Source: Dromiciops gliroides
Taxonomy: Eukaryota; Chordata; Mammalia; Microbiotheria; Microbiotheriidae
DNA: 64,000 bases
Direction of reading: 5' to 3'
Assembly: GCF_019393635.1 (NCBI RefSeq)
Contig: NC_057867.1
Location: 58,794,492 to 58,858,491, forward strand
The notes beneath the pieces are model-generated. The model saw nothing but the letters and a program-made list of their open reading frames with translations. It was not told where the DNA came from and ran no database searches. Shown piece after piece: positions 54,706-63,509 of this stretch (position 1 is its first letter; the number at the start of each line of letters is the position of its first letter). The position numbers were made by a program, and so were the translations under genes.

Positions 54706-54718
54706 AAGAATCCCTGAT

Positions 54719-54973
54719 TGGGAGAGAGGGAGAAAAATAATCAAGTAAAAAGTAAAAAGTACATAGCAGGGAACAAAAGGAAACCAACAAGGAAGCAAAG
54801 AAAAGCTGGGCAAATTTGAAAACTATGTGTAATATTTATTATATAGGTTTTCTTGAAATAGAAATTTATTGATTTATATTGAATCTCTTCCTATATTCTA
54901 CTGTGTACATGGCAACATTTTTTTTCTTTCCTCATTTTGTATTTAAGTCTAAAATTTAAAAAAAATACAAAAA
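54719..54973 (+). mobile_element. Probable L1 or other LINE 3' end with 13-base TSD
   Basis: AAGAATCCCTGAT lies at 54706-54718 and 54974-54986. The insert contains GAAATTTATTGATTTATATTG, TGTACATGGCAACATTTTTT and an A-rich end, so it is oriented plus. I believe it is a LINE 3'UTR but cannot name the family. Confidence 0.6.
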
Positions 54974-54989
54974 AAGAATCCCTGATCTA

Positions 54990-55835
54990 CAAGGAGTTCA
55001 ATACTATTTACACACTGTTTCATCTAAGACTATTGACACAGAACACCCCTCCTGTCTCCTCCCCATCCCCAGTACTGGCATGGTTACAGGCAATCTGGAG
55101 GACTCGGGATTTCAGGGGTTATAATTTTTGCCAGCTGCATATGTTAAAATGCATTCTCCACCAGCCTACACCCTGTCATTCAAGGCTGGGCATGATGATC
55201 ATTGTGAACACCTGTTTTATGAGTTATTGTCAAGGGGAGCTGTCCACATAGCAGAACTGACACAGTTCAGAATAGGGATCAACACCAAGAAAGAAAACAT
55301 TTTTTGTCCGGTTCCCAGATTGAATGACAGATTTGCACCACCAACGTGAGCCCAGTGCCTTCAATCCCTGACATCAGCAGAAGAAGCAACATTGACGAGT
55401 TTATTTTAGAGCAAGCATGGCCTGACACATTCTTATAATATATGGAAGAAGTATTAAAATTCATTTGTAACAATTACATTGAAAAGGAAGTGTACCTTGA
55501 AGTGATAATGTTGAAATGTTTGATTTTCATTCCCACTATTAAATGAAATTGACCAGAATAAGATGAAATTGACCAGAATGGGAGAAGCAAGAAGAGAGAG
55601 TTCGGAAATAGTTCTATGTTAAAGGTGAATGGTTTAATTAGAGATTGAAGGGAGAAAAATAATGTTGAGTAATTACAAGTGTTGAGTCTGATTTGAGCAC
55701 CATAGTTATAATAAGCTCTTGTGTCTTAATATCTTCTATTTGGTAGGTTATGTGTCAGCAGCTTCAAGGAGGAAAGTAGGCATAGCAAATTAAGGCAGAG
55801 TACTCCTTACTTCATATGCTTTGAGGTGGCCAATA
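54990..55835. other. No gene or clear repeat seen
   Basis: Frames at 54.9-55.3 kb overlap in two phases and carry no domain. Confidence 0.45.
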
Positions 55836-55915
55836 GATCTATACATCAACTCTCTCATTTTACTGATGAGGGAACTATGACAGAGAGTGAAGTGACTTCC
55901 CTAAGGTCACACAAG

Positions 55916-56172
55916 TAGGCACCACAGTGCACAGAGGGCTAATCCTGGAGTCGGGACAACCTGAGTTCAAGTTCAGCTTCAGAAACTTCCTGGATGTGGG
56001 ACCCTTGGCAAATCACTTTGCTGCTGTCTGTGTCAGTTTCTTTATCTGTAAAATGGGGATCATAATAACACCTACCTCCAAGGGTTGTTGTGAGGATCAA
56101 ATAAAATATATTTCTAAAGCCCTTAGCACAGTGCCTGGCACATAGTAGACATTATAGAAATGCTAGCTAACT
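55916..56172 (+). mobile_element. MIR/Mar1-like SINE nested in a MIR
   Basis: GGCACCACAGTGCACAGAGG, CTGAGTTCAAGTTCAGC, TTCTTTATCTGTAAAATGGG, CTCCAAGGGTTGTTGTGAGG and GCACAGTGCCTGGCACATAG run from head to tail. Confidence 0.85.
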
Positions 56173-56190
56173 AGTAGTAATAGCAATAGT

Positions 56191-56212
56191 GGTGGTGGTG
56201 GTGGTGGTGGTG

Positions 56213-56299
<87 letters not shown>
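56191..56299. repeat. (GGT)n(AGT)n compound microsatellite
   Basis: About 11 GGT units (56191-56222) pass into about 25 AGT units (56223-56299). It sits at the 3' tail of the inserted SINE. The leucine and proline runs on the minus strand are this repeat. Confidence 0.97.
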
Positions 56300-56569
56300 A
56301 GTGGTAGTGTTCGGATTCAAGCCTAGCCTTTTGAACTTCTATTTCAGATACCATTCTGCTCATTCCACCATACCTCAGTGTCTAGTGCTCAGCTCCAGAA
56401 TAACTGAATGGACCATCAACTTGGTTCAGTATAAGGATTATGAGAACAGAACTTGTAGAAGTTTGGGGACAGGGAGCAGGGCAAAATGAGCCTTGGGTTA
56501 GCTTCCCAGACATGATGGAAATGGCTTTGAAAGTTCCATAGAGTTCTTTATAGATCTTGGGAACCAGTG

Positions 56570-56765
56570 TAGTCGAGTGTCAAGGTTTCTGGAATGAGAA
56601 TCAAAGGGGTTGAATTTAAATTCTACCTCTTTCACCTGGTACATCTGTGACCTTGGGTGAGTAATTTTCCCTCTCTGGGCCTCAGTTACCTCATCTGTAA
56701 AATTGGTGGGTTGGACTAGGTGGCTTCTAAGGTTCCCTTCATTTCTAAATTAATGATCTTTAGGC
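56570..56765 (+). mobile_element. MIR
   Basis: GTTGAATTTAAATTCTACC, GTGACCTTGGGTGAGTAATT, CTCAGTTACCTCATCTGTAA and CTTCTAAGGTTCCCTTCATT give an old sense copy. Confidence 0.82.
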
Positions 56766-56998
56766 TCTTCCCAAGTAAAAATGGCTGAGTGCTATGAGAA
56801 GTATTTGCACATGATGCATTTTCTCTGTTGTCAGGAGAAGGGGAAAAACACCAGAACAATTTCACTTGTTTTTCCCACTAGGGATTCGTATCCAGGACAG
56901 CCATGTTAGCTTCTTAAAATCATCAAAAATCACTTTAGTTCATATTCTAAAAGAATATACAAAACATATGAATTCCTTTAGTTTACTTTTTATTTCTT

Positions 56999-57147
56999 TT
57001 TTTTTTTTTTTGGTGAAGCAATTGGGGTTAAGTGACTTGCCCAGGGTCACACAGCTAGTAAGTGTCAAGTGTCTGAGTCTGGATTTGAACTCAGGTCCTC
57101 CTGAATCCAGGGCCAGTGCTTTATCTACTGAGCCACCTAGCTGCCCC
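56999..57147 (-). mobile_element. SINE copy, A/B hybrid, 15-base TSD
   Basis: TACTTTTTATTTCTT lies at 56984-56998 and 57148-57162. The tail side is A-like (GAAGCAATTGGGG), but GTCAAGTG and TGAATCC are B-type. Confidence 0.95.
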
Positions 57148-57164
57148 TACTTTTTATTTCTTAA

Positions 57165-57430
57165 AAAAAAAAAGGTTTACACTGAACAAACTTTTATTTT
57201 CTCTCCTTCTTCCCTCTCTACTTTGGGAAAAAAGAGAAATAAAATCCTGGTAACACATGTGAATACTTGAACAAAACAAATTCCCACATTGGCCGTGTCC
57301 ATAAATGTATGTCTCAGTCTTCATCTTGAGTCTATCACCTTGCTGCTAGGAGATAGGTGGCAGCCTTCATCATTGGATCGTAGTTAGTCTTGGCACTGAT
57401 AAGGGTTTTCCAGCTTTGGGTTGTCTCTTA
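57165..57430 (-). mobile_element. L1 3' end fragment
   Basis: AACAAACTTTTATTTTCTCT, GAACAAAACAAATTCCCACA and TTGGCCGTGTCCATAAATG parallel the fragment at 12.14-12.39 kb. Confidence 0.7.
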
Positions 57431-57514
57431 ATAGAGATGTAACTTCAAGGAATGAGGAGATAATAATCAACAAGCATTTATTAAATGCATCTGACAGTCT
57501 ACACAGTGTGGATT

Positions 57515-57815
57515 ATTTGTCCTTTATTCTCGAAGAGGACCATGACATCAGAGTGATGTCATGACTTGTCATGAGTTGGATTTAAGTGAGGCAGGACTTT
57601 GCAAGGTTCACAAACCTCACTCTCTCCTCCAGAGCCATCTGGATCCAGTGGCATGATATATCAGGACAACTGGAGAGAGCCCTGGATGTTTGAGTCAATT
57701 GGGGTTAAGTGACATGCCCAAAGTTACACAGCTAGTAAGTGTCTGAGGTGAAATTTGAACTCAGGTCCTCTTGACTCCAGCTCCAGTGCTCTTTCCACTA
57801 GACCACCTACTGTGG
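57515..57815 (-). mobile_element. Composite SINE, antisense, with hairpin tail
   Basis: TTGTCCTTTATTCTCGAAGA, hairpin CATGACATCA-GAG-TGATGTCATG (57541-57563), CTCTCCTCCAGAGCCATCTG, TTACACAGCTAGTAAGTGTC and CTAGACCACCTAC. The order is the same as at 23965-24275. Confidence 0.87.
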
Positions 57816-57829
57816 ATACAAATATAAAG

Positions 57830-57960
57830 AACAAAAATCAAATCAACAAGAATTTCTTAAGTACCTACTATGCGTCATACCCTGTGCTTAGCCCTGGGTA
57901 TACAGAGAAAAACCAAACAGTCCCTGATTTCAGGGAGCTCCATCTAAAAATGTATATGGA
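57830..57960 (+). repeat. Repeat X, 5' part
   Basis: TTTCTTAAGTACCTACTATG, ACCCTGTGCTTAGCCCTGGG and TTTCAGGGAGCTCCATCTAA give the opening. A TA/TG-rich stretch follows to about 58050. Confidence 0.6.
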
Positions 57961-58128
57961 GGAGACAAAAATGTGTGTATGTGTATAAATGTATAGATAT
58001 AAACACATATGCATTATTTATGTATATATTTATAGTTATTATAGTTATATCTAGAATCAATACAAAGTAAATGCAAGGCCCTCACAGGTGGGGTGGGATG
58101 TGTGGGAATCAGAATAAGAGGTGTTTTC

Positions 58129-58281
58129 TTTTTGTTTTTGTTTTTGTTTTTTGCTGGGCAATGAGGGTTAAGTGACTTGCCCAGGGTCACACAGCTAGTA
58201 AGTGTCAAGTGCCTGGATTTGAACTCAGGTATTCCTGAATCCAGGGCTGGTGCTTTATGCACTGCGCCACCTAGCTGCCCC
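58129..58281 (-). mobile_element. SINE-B copy, first of two at one target
   Basis: ATAAGAGGTGTTTTC (58114-58128) and ATAAGAGATGTTTTT (58282-58296) flank it. A short deletion removes TGTCTGAGGC from the body (GTCAAGTGCCTGG). Confidence 0.93.
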
Positions 58282-58296
58282 ATAAGAGATGTTTTT

Positions 58297-58425
58297 TTTG
58301 TTTGTTTGTTTGTTTTTAGTGAGGCAATTGGGGTTAAGTGACTTGCCCAAGGTCACACAGCTAGTAAGTGTCTGAGGTCAGGTTTGAACTCAGGTACTCC
58401 TGACTCCAGGGCCGGTGCTCTATCC
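58297..58425 (-). mobile_element. SINE-A copy, 5'-truncated, second of two at one target
   Basis: It ends at GGTGCTCTATCC (58425), so the A-box and GGGGCAGCTAGG head are missing. AGAGATGTTTT occurs before it (58285-58295) and after it (58429-58439). Confidence 0.92.
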
Positions 58426-58439
58426 AAAGAGATGTTTTC

Positions 58440-58745
58440 TTAAAGCAAGAGAAAGATTCTGTGAAACGGAGGTGAGTAGGCCTGGGGCACAGGCCAGTGC
58501 AAAAGCCCCAAGATGAGAGAGGAAGTGGCAGGTACAAGGAGTAGGCAGGAGACCAGTGTGGTTTGGTTACAGAGTACAGGCGGGGAGAGTAACATCCAGC
58601 CAGGCTGGGCAGAGGGCTCTGAGTCAGGTGGTGATGGGCTTGAAAAGCTAGATGGAGGAGCTCATATGTGATCCCAGAGGCCGTAAGGAACCTTTGGAGG
58701 CTATTGAATAGGGACAGAATAGTCAAATCTACACTTAAGGAAACT
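58440..58745 (+). repeat. Repeat X, middle part
   Basis: CAGTGCAAAAGCCCCAAGAT, AGACCAGTGTGGTTTGGTTA and GGAGCTCATATGTGATCCCA lead to GGGACAGAATAGTCAAATCT. It probably continues the copy begun at 57830, split by the two SINEs. Confidence 0.6.
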
Positions 58746-58937
58746 TAGATTGTCTTCAGTGTCTTCCGTGCTGGCCAGATCACCTTTGGAGCATCGAATC
58801 CGCTTAGGAGTGCCAGGGTTTGGGAAGAGTACTGGATGCAGAGAGTGAAAGGCTTTGAGCTGAAAGAATTGGGGCAGATAGCCTGAAGAGGATCAGCCTG
58901 GAGACTGGGGTGGGGTGGGGTGGGGGAGGGGGAGACA

Positions 58938-59065
58938 TAAAATGTTCCCAGGTCTAGAGCTAAAAGAGATATCAGGAGTAAATTAGTCCAGCTCCTTGAT
59001 TTTACACATGAGGAAACTGAGGCCTAGGGAGGTGACTTGACTTGCCCAAGGTTACTCAAGTTATA
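58938..59065 (-). mobile_element. MIR3/THER1-like SINE, antisense
   Basis: CCAGGTCTAGAGCTAAAAGA, GTAAATTAGTCCAGCTCCTT, GAGGAAACTGAGGCCTAGGG and CTTGCCCAAGGTTACTCAAG follow the family order. Confidence 0.7.
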
Positions 59066-59264
59066 AGCATAGCTGTATTCAAGTATTTGAAGGTTTCTCT
59101 TGTAGAAGTGGGATTGCATTTGCTCTGTTTGGCAGCAGAGGGCACAATCAGGATTAATTTGGTGGCCATTGGAAAGAGGCCTATTTATTCTCGATGTCAG
59201 GAAAAAAACCCTGCAACTAGAATGGATTTCGTTAGGAGGGTGGTGGGGACCCTCTCACTGGCTG

Positions 59265-59420
59265 AATGAATGTGCTTATATTAAGGACTTACTTTGTGCA
59301 AAGCACTGTGCTAAGTGATTGGGGTACAGATAGAAAAATAAGAGAGTCCCTGATCTCAAAGCAATTCATATTCTAACAGGCAGAATCCATACATAGAGGA
59401 AGTCTTCAGGGAAAAGATGA
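59265..59420 (+). repeat. Repeat X, 5' fragment
   Basis: ATTAAGGACTTACTTTGTGC, AAAGCACTGTGCTAAGTGAT and CTCAAAGCAATTCATATTCT give the opening of repeat X. Confidence 0.55.
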
Positions 59421-59670
59421 CTGACCACTTGTCAGATTTTTTTAGTGGGAATTCTTCTGGGGTATAGGTTGAACTACATAAACACTTGAGGTCCCTTCCA
59501 GCTCTTACAATTTGTGACAGTGTATGCACCATTCCATACTACAAGTCTCCCACCCCTTGAGTAGAAGGCAGGTGGTACATTTCCAGTTGGTCAGCTCCTC
59601 CAGGGACAAGGTCAATCATTAGACTTATCCAGCTTCATGCTTCATTTCTTTTTAAAAATTTATTTTATTG

Positions 59671-59740
59671 CTCACTAGCTGTGTGACCCTGGGCAAGTCA
59701 CTTAACCCCAATTTCCTCACTAAAAAAAAATAAAAACAAA
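59671..59740 (+). mobile_element. SINE 3' fragment, 5'-truncated
   Basis: Only CTCACTAGCTGTGTGACCCT to CCAATTTCCTCAC and an A-rich tail are present. AAATTTATTTTATT (59656-59669) and AAATTTACTTTATT (59741-59754) flank it, so truncation happened at insertion. Confidence 0.85.
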
Positions 59741-59754
59741 AAATTTACTTTATT

Positions 59755-59895
59755 GGGGCACTTAGGTGGCGCAGTAGATAAAACACCGGCCATGGATTCA
59801 GGAAGACCTGAGTTCATATCCGGCCTCAGACACTTGACACTTACTAGCTGTGTGACCCTGGGCAAGTCACTTAACCCCCGTTGCCCTGCCAAAAA
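59755..59895 (+). mobile_element. SINE-B copy with 14-base TSD
   Basis: AAATTTACTTTATT lies at 59741-59754 and 59896-59909. The head reads GGGGCACTTAGGTGGCGCAG and the B-box region GAGTTCATATCC. Confidence 0.94.
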
Positions 59896-59909
59896 AAATT
59901 TACTTTATT

Positions 59910-60370
59910 AAAGTCATTGTGTATATTACTTTCCTTGTTCTGCTTACTGAATGCTGTATCAGTTGATATGTTTTTCCATGTTTCTCTGAAGTGTTCATAT
60001 TCATTCATTCTTACAACAGGAATATTCTGTAATATTGACACTGTTTATTTAACTATCCCCCGATCTCTGAATGCCCACTCTCTTTCCAGTTCCTGGCTAC
60101 CACAAAAATGCTGAGTTGAATATTGTGGTAGATCTGAAACCTTTCTTTCTGACTTTGACCTCCTTGGGTTATGTGCCCAGAAATGAGATCTCTGGGTCAG
60201 ACTGGGACATGAACAATTTAGTCACTTATCTTATATAATTCCAAGTTGTTTTCCAAAATGTTTGGACTGGTTCCCAGATCTAACAACAGTGGGTTAGTGT
60301 ACCCTTTTAACCTACTTTTTAATATAGCTACTTTTCAGTTTTGACATGTTTTATGCATCTTTCCTAATTT
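59910..60370 (-). mobile_element. L1 ORF2 C-terminal fragment
   Basis: TGTTTTTCCATGTTTCTCTG, TTTAACTATCCCCCGATCTC, CACTCTCTTTCCAGTTCCTG and CTCTGGGTCAGACTGGGACA run parallel to antisense L1 ORF2 at 18.8-19.1 kb but are older. Confidence 0.75.
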
Positions 60371-60372
60371 GT

Positions 60373-60480
60373 AGGAAAGACATTGTAATATAGTGGATAG
60401 AGCATTTGGAATTAGGAAGCCCTGGGTTCAAATCTCGCCTCTGACACTTAGCTGTATAAACCTAGTACAGCTAGAGTAAG
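60373..60480 (+). mobile_element. MIR fragment
   Basis: TATAGTGGATAGAGCATTTG and CCTGGGTTCAAATCTCGCCT give a head and B-box region; the core breaks off after TTAGCTGTATAAACC. Confidence 0.78.
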
Positions 60481-60664
60481 GCAACTCTAAGACCCCAACT
60501 TATAGGTGGTTGCAAACAGCAATGGTGGAGGTGATGATGATGACTGCAGTGGTTAGCATTGTTTACTGATTTAAGGTTTACAAAGCATTTTACAAATATT
60601 ATCTCATTTTACATAATAGTAGAAAGAGTTCCCACCCCATTGAAATCACAACTCCTCGAGGCAT

Positions 60665-60895
60665 AGACACCTTATTTAGAGAGATACTAGATTTTGAGTC
60701 AGAATATTTTAGTTCAAGTTCTTCCTCCTACTAGCTGTGTGGTAGTCAATAAGTCATCTTACTATCTATGATTCACTTTCCCTATTTGCAAAATGGGGAT
60801 AAATATTCTACATTGTTCACAGGACTTTAGGGAGGAGGGCACTTTGAAAACCATAGAGCACCATAGAAAGGTGAACTATTATTATTGCTATTATT
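60665..60895 (+). mobile_element. MIR, diverged
   Basis: GAGTCAGAATATTTTAGTTC, CTACTAGCTGTGTGGTAGTC, TTTGCAAAATGGGGATAAAT and TATTATTATTGC tail mark a sense MIR. Confidence 0.72.
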
Positions 60896-61042
60896 ACCAT
60901 TTCTTTTTATAAAAGCTCTATGAAATGGATAAAACTCATTCTCTTTATTTTATAGATACCTTAGGCTTGTTGTAAAGGGGAAATAACAAAAGTTGGTCCT
61001 TCAATCTATTCTCATGAGCTTGAGACCCTTCATTATCCTTTT

Positions 61043-61192
61043 TTTTTTTTTTTTTTAGTGAGGCAATTGGGGTTAAGCGACTTGCCCGTGGTCACACAGC
61101 TAGTAAGTGTTAAGTGTCTGAGGCCGGATTTGAACTCAGGTACTCCTGACTCCAGGGCCGGTGCTCTATCCACTGCGCCATCTAGCTGCCCC
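61043..61192 (-). mobile_element. SINE-A copy with 15-base TSD
   Basis: CTTCATTATCCTTTT lies at 61028-61042 and 61193-61207. All three A states are present. Confidence 0.96.
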
Positions 61193-61224
61193 CTTCATTA
61201 TCCTTTTAGAGATGCCTTTTTAAA

Positions 61225-61670
61225 ATAAAAGTATTTTATTATTTTCCAGTTACATGTAGAGATAGTTTTCAACATTTGTTTATATAAGATTTCCAATTTC
61301 AAATTTTTCTCCCTCCCTCCCCTAGACAACAGGTAATATGATATAGGTTTATATATATCTATATATGCATATATATATGTATATATAAATATAAAACCTA
61401 TTTCTGCATTAGTCATGTTAGAAGAATCAGAGCAATAAAGAAAAACCTCAAAATAGAAAAACAACAGCACCAAAACCAAAAGAAATAGTATGGTTCAATC
61501 AGCATCCATATTCCACAGTTCTTTTTTTTTCTGGATTTGGAGAGCCTTTTTCCATCATGAGTCCTTTGGAACTTTCTTGTACCGTTGTAATGGTGAGAAG
61601 AATCTAGTCTATCACAGTTGATCAACACATAATGTTGATACTGTGTATAGTGTTCTTCTGGTTCTGCTCA
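61225..61670 (-). mobile_element. L1, 5'-truncated, 19-base TSD
   Basis: TTAGAGATGCCTTTTTAAA lies at 61206-61224 and 61671-61689, perfectly. The insert is antisense L1 3'UTR plus the last codons of ORF2, ending GTTCTTCTGGTTCTGCTCA. It is the same subfamily as the L1 at 18289-21272, with a TA-rich expansion at 61351-61390. Confidence 0.95.
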
Positions 61671-61689
61671 TTAGAGATGCCTTTTTAAA

Positions 61690-61888
61690 GTGTTCTTCTT
61701 GATGTCTCCTGTATTTTATATCACCATAGTTTACCTGACTCTCTCTTCCTCTCCTAAAGAGCCATCTTATACAAAAAAAGAAGAGAAAAAATTAGCCATA
61801 TGTTATACTTGTGGACCTCCCAACTCTACAAAGAGATAACTCGGGATTGTCTTCTTCATCAGATCTCTTCCTTTGAGTCAAATTTGTT
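61690..61888 (-). mobile_element. L1 3'UTR-like fragment
   Basis: CTCTCTTCCTCTCCTAAAGA, GCCATCTTATAC and CTTCCTTTGAGTCAAATTTG resemble the older L1 3'UTR at 15.2-15.35 kb. Confidence 0.5.
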
Positions 61889-61903
61889 CCTTATAATTTT
61901 TTT

Positions 61904-62054
61904 GTTTTCTTTTTTTTTTGCAGGACAATGAGGGTTAAGTGACTTGCGCAGGGTCACACAGCTAGTGTCAAGTGTCTGAGGTCGAATTTGAACTCAGGTC
62001 CTCTTGAATCCAGGGGCTGGTGCTTTATCTACTGTGCCACCTAGCTGCCCCCCC
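61904..62054 (-). mobile_element. SINE-B copy with 15-base TSD
   Basis: CCTTATAATTTTTTT lies at 61889-61903 and 62055-62069. The body lacks the AAGT in AGCTAGTAAGTGTC (AGCTAGTGTC here) and has a C-run at its head end. Confidence 0.93.
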
Positions 62055-62071
62055 CCTTATAATTTTTTTTG

Positions 62072-62197
62072 GATACATTTGGAGTTAAGTGATTTGCCCA
62101 GAGCCACACAGCTAGTAAGTATCTTAGCCCAGATTTGAACTCAGGTCTTCCTGTCTCCAGAGCCAGTACTCTATCCACTGTGCCACCTAGCAGCCCC
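62072..62197 (-). mobile_element. Older Mar1/WSINE-like SINE, antisense
   Basis: GAGTTAAGTGATTTGCCCAG, CACACAGCTAGTAAGTATCT, GATTTGAACTCAGGTCTTCC and TGTGCCACCTAGCAGCCCC cover core to head. Confidence 0.85.
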
Positions 62198-62359
62198 TCA
62201 AAGATGCTTTTAAAACTTTTCTAACCCAGTTCTAACCTATCATTTTAGCCTCATTACTTGTTATTCTCCTTTCTCTCCAGCCAATTTGACTCTCTCTGTT
62301 CCTCACATTCCATAGCTCATTTCCATGCCTTTACATCTACTACCCTGACCCATTAAATT

Positions 62360-62870
62360 ATTAAAAGGAATGACTAAATCCTGGTAAGGTTGCGAGAAAA
62401 CAGGCATAGTGCTTCTTGCAGTTAGTAGGATCTTCTTGGAAAGTAATCTGGCAACATGAAGTAAAAATTATGAGAACAAATGATTTCCTGCGTCCTGATA
62501 ATTCCATTGTTGTGATATAACCTGAGAGTTTTAAAGGAATAGAATCACACTACCTGTTTCAAAGATTTGTACTCCATCAGTATTTGTAATCATAAAAAAA
62601 AACCAGAGAAGTGAAACATGTCCAACAATAGTGCAATAGGTAAATGATGGTCCATTAATCTAATGGAATACTATACTTCCATTACTATATTTCAGTTTAA
62701 CAGGTATGAAGACTATTAAGTTGGAAAAGACCTTTATGAAATAGTACTACGTGAAAGACATAGGAACCAGAGCAACAGAGAATACACATACCATACAAAA
62801 AATTTATCACAATGTAAATAGTTTAAAGTATTAGTTGTATTGCTATTTAATCTTAAGTTTATTACAAACC
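62360..62870 (+). mobile_element. L1 ORF2 C-terminal and 3' region, sense, old
   Basis: CCTGGTAAGGTTGCGAGAAA, GGAAAGTAATCTGGCAACAT, GTAAATGATGGTCCATTAAT and GGAATACTATACTTCCATTA are sense L1 text, antiparallel to the ORF2 end at 18.8-19.1 kb. No frame is usable. Confidence 0.72.
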
Positions 62871-62959
62871 ATTTAGAAAATCAGAAAGGGAGGAGATGTT
62901 TTCTCTATCCTTTCAAGTGAATAAATTACAAAGTTGGGTGCTTTACTCACAGCTATTTC

Positions 62960-63102
62960 TTTTTTTGTGGGGCAATGAGTGTTAAGTGACATGCCCAGGG
63001 TCACACAGCTAGTAAGTGTCAAGTGTCTGAGGCCAGCTTTGAACTCAGGTCCTCCTGAACCCAGGGCCAGTGCTTTATCCACTGCACCACCTAGCTGCAC
63101 CC
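62960..63102 (-). mobile_element. SINE-B copy with 16-base TSD
   Basis: TACTCACAGCTATTTC lies at 62944-62959 and 63103-63118. The body has B states with a few private changes (GACATGCCC, GCTGCACC). Confidence 0.96.
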
Positions 63103-63279
63103 TACTCACAGCTATTTCAAGCAAGCCTTCTGAAAGGAAATGGAATGAGTTGAGAACATCTTGAAAAGAACTGGAATGGTTTGCTGCTCTGACCCTTTCA
63201 CTGAGATCAGAGTATTACTGTCAAGTCTATAAACTTAGAAAATCTTGGAGTTGGAAAGAACCTTGGAGCTGATTAGAAA

Positions 63280-63485
63280 GACACTACAGTGTAGTAGATA
63301 GGGTACTGGATTTGGAGTTAGGATAACCTGGGTGCAAATCCCATTTTGGATATATACTAGGGAGCTATGTGACCCTGGGCAATTTTGTTAACCCTTCTCG
63401 GCCTCAGTTTACTTTTATGTAAAATTAGGGGGTTAAATTTGAAGGCCTCTAAGGTCCCTTTTAGCTCTAAATCTCTGATCTGCTG
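63280..63485 (+). mobile_element. MIR
   Basis: ACAGTGTAGTAGATAGGGTA, GGGTGCAAATCCCATTTTGG, GTGACCCTGGGCAATTTTGT and CTAAGGTCCCTTTTAGCTCT mark a sense copy. Confidence 0.82.
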
Positions 63486-63509
63486 ACCTGTATTTAATAA
63501 ACAGTCCAC

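Larger units (their letters stand above)
55838..56385 (-). mobile_element. MIR, antisense, split by a sense MIR/Mar1 copy
   Basis: TCTCATTTTACTGATGAGGG and CTTCCCTAAGGTCACAC come before the insertion. TAAGTGGTAGTGTTCGGATT and CAAGCCTAGCC come after it, joining as the usual MIR order. Confidence 0.78.

Noticed and set aside
56163..56363. Leucine- and proline-run membrane peptide
   Set aside because: It is the (GGT)n(AGT)n array read on the minus strand.
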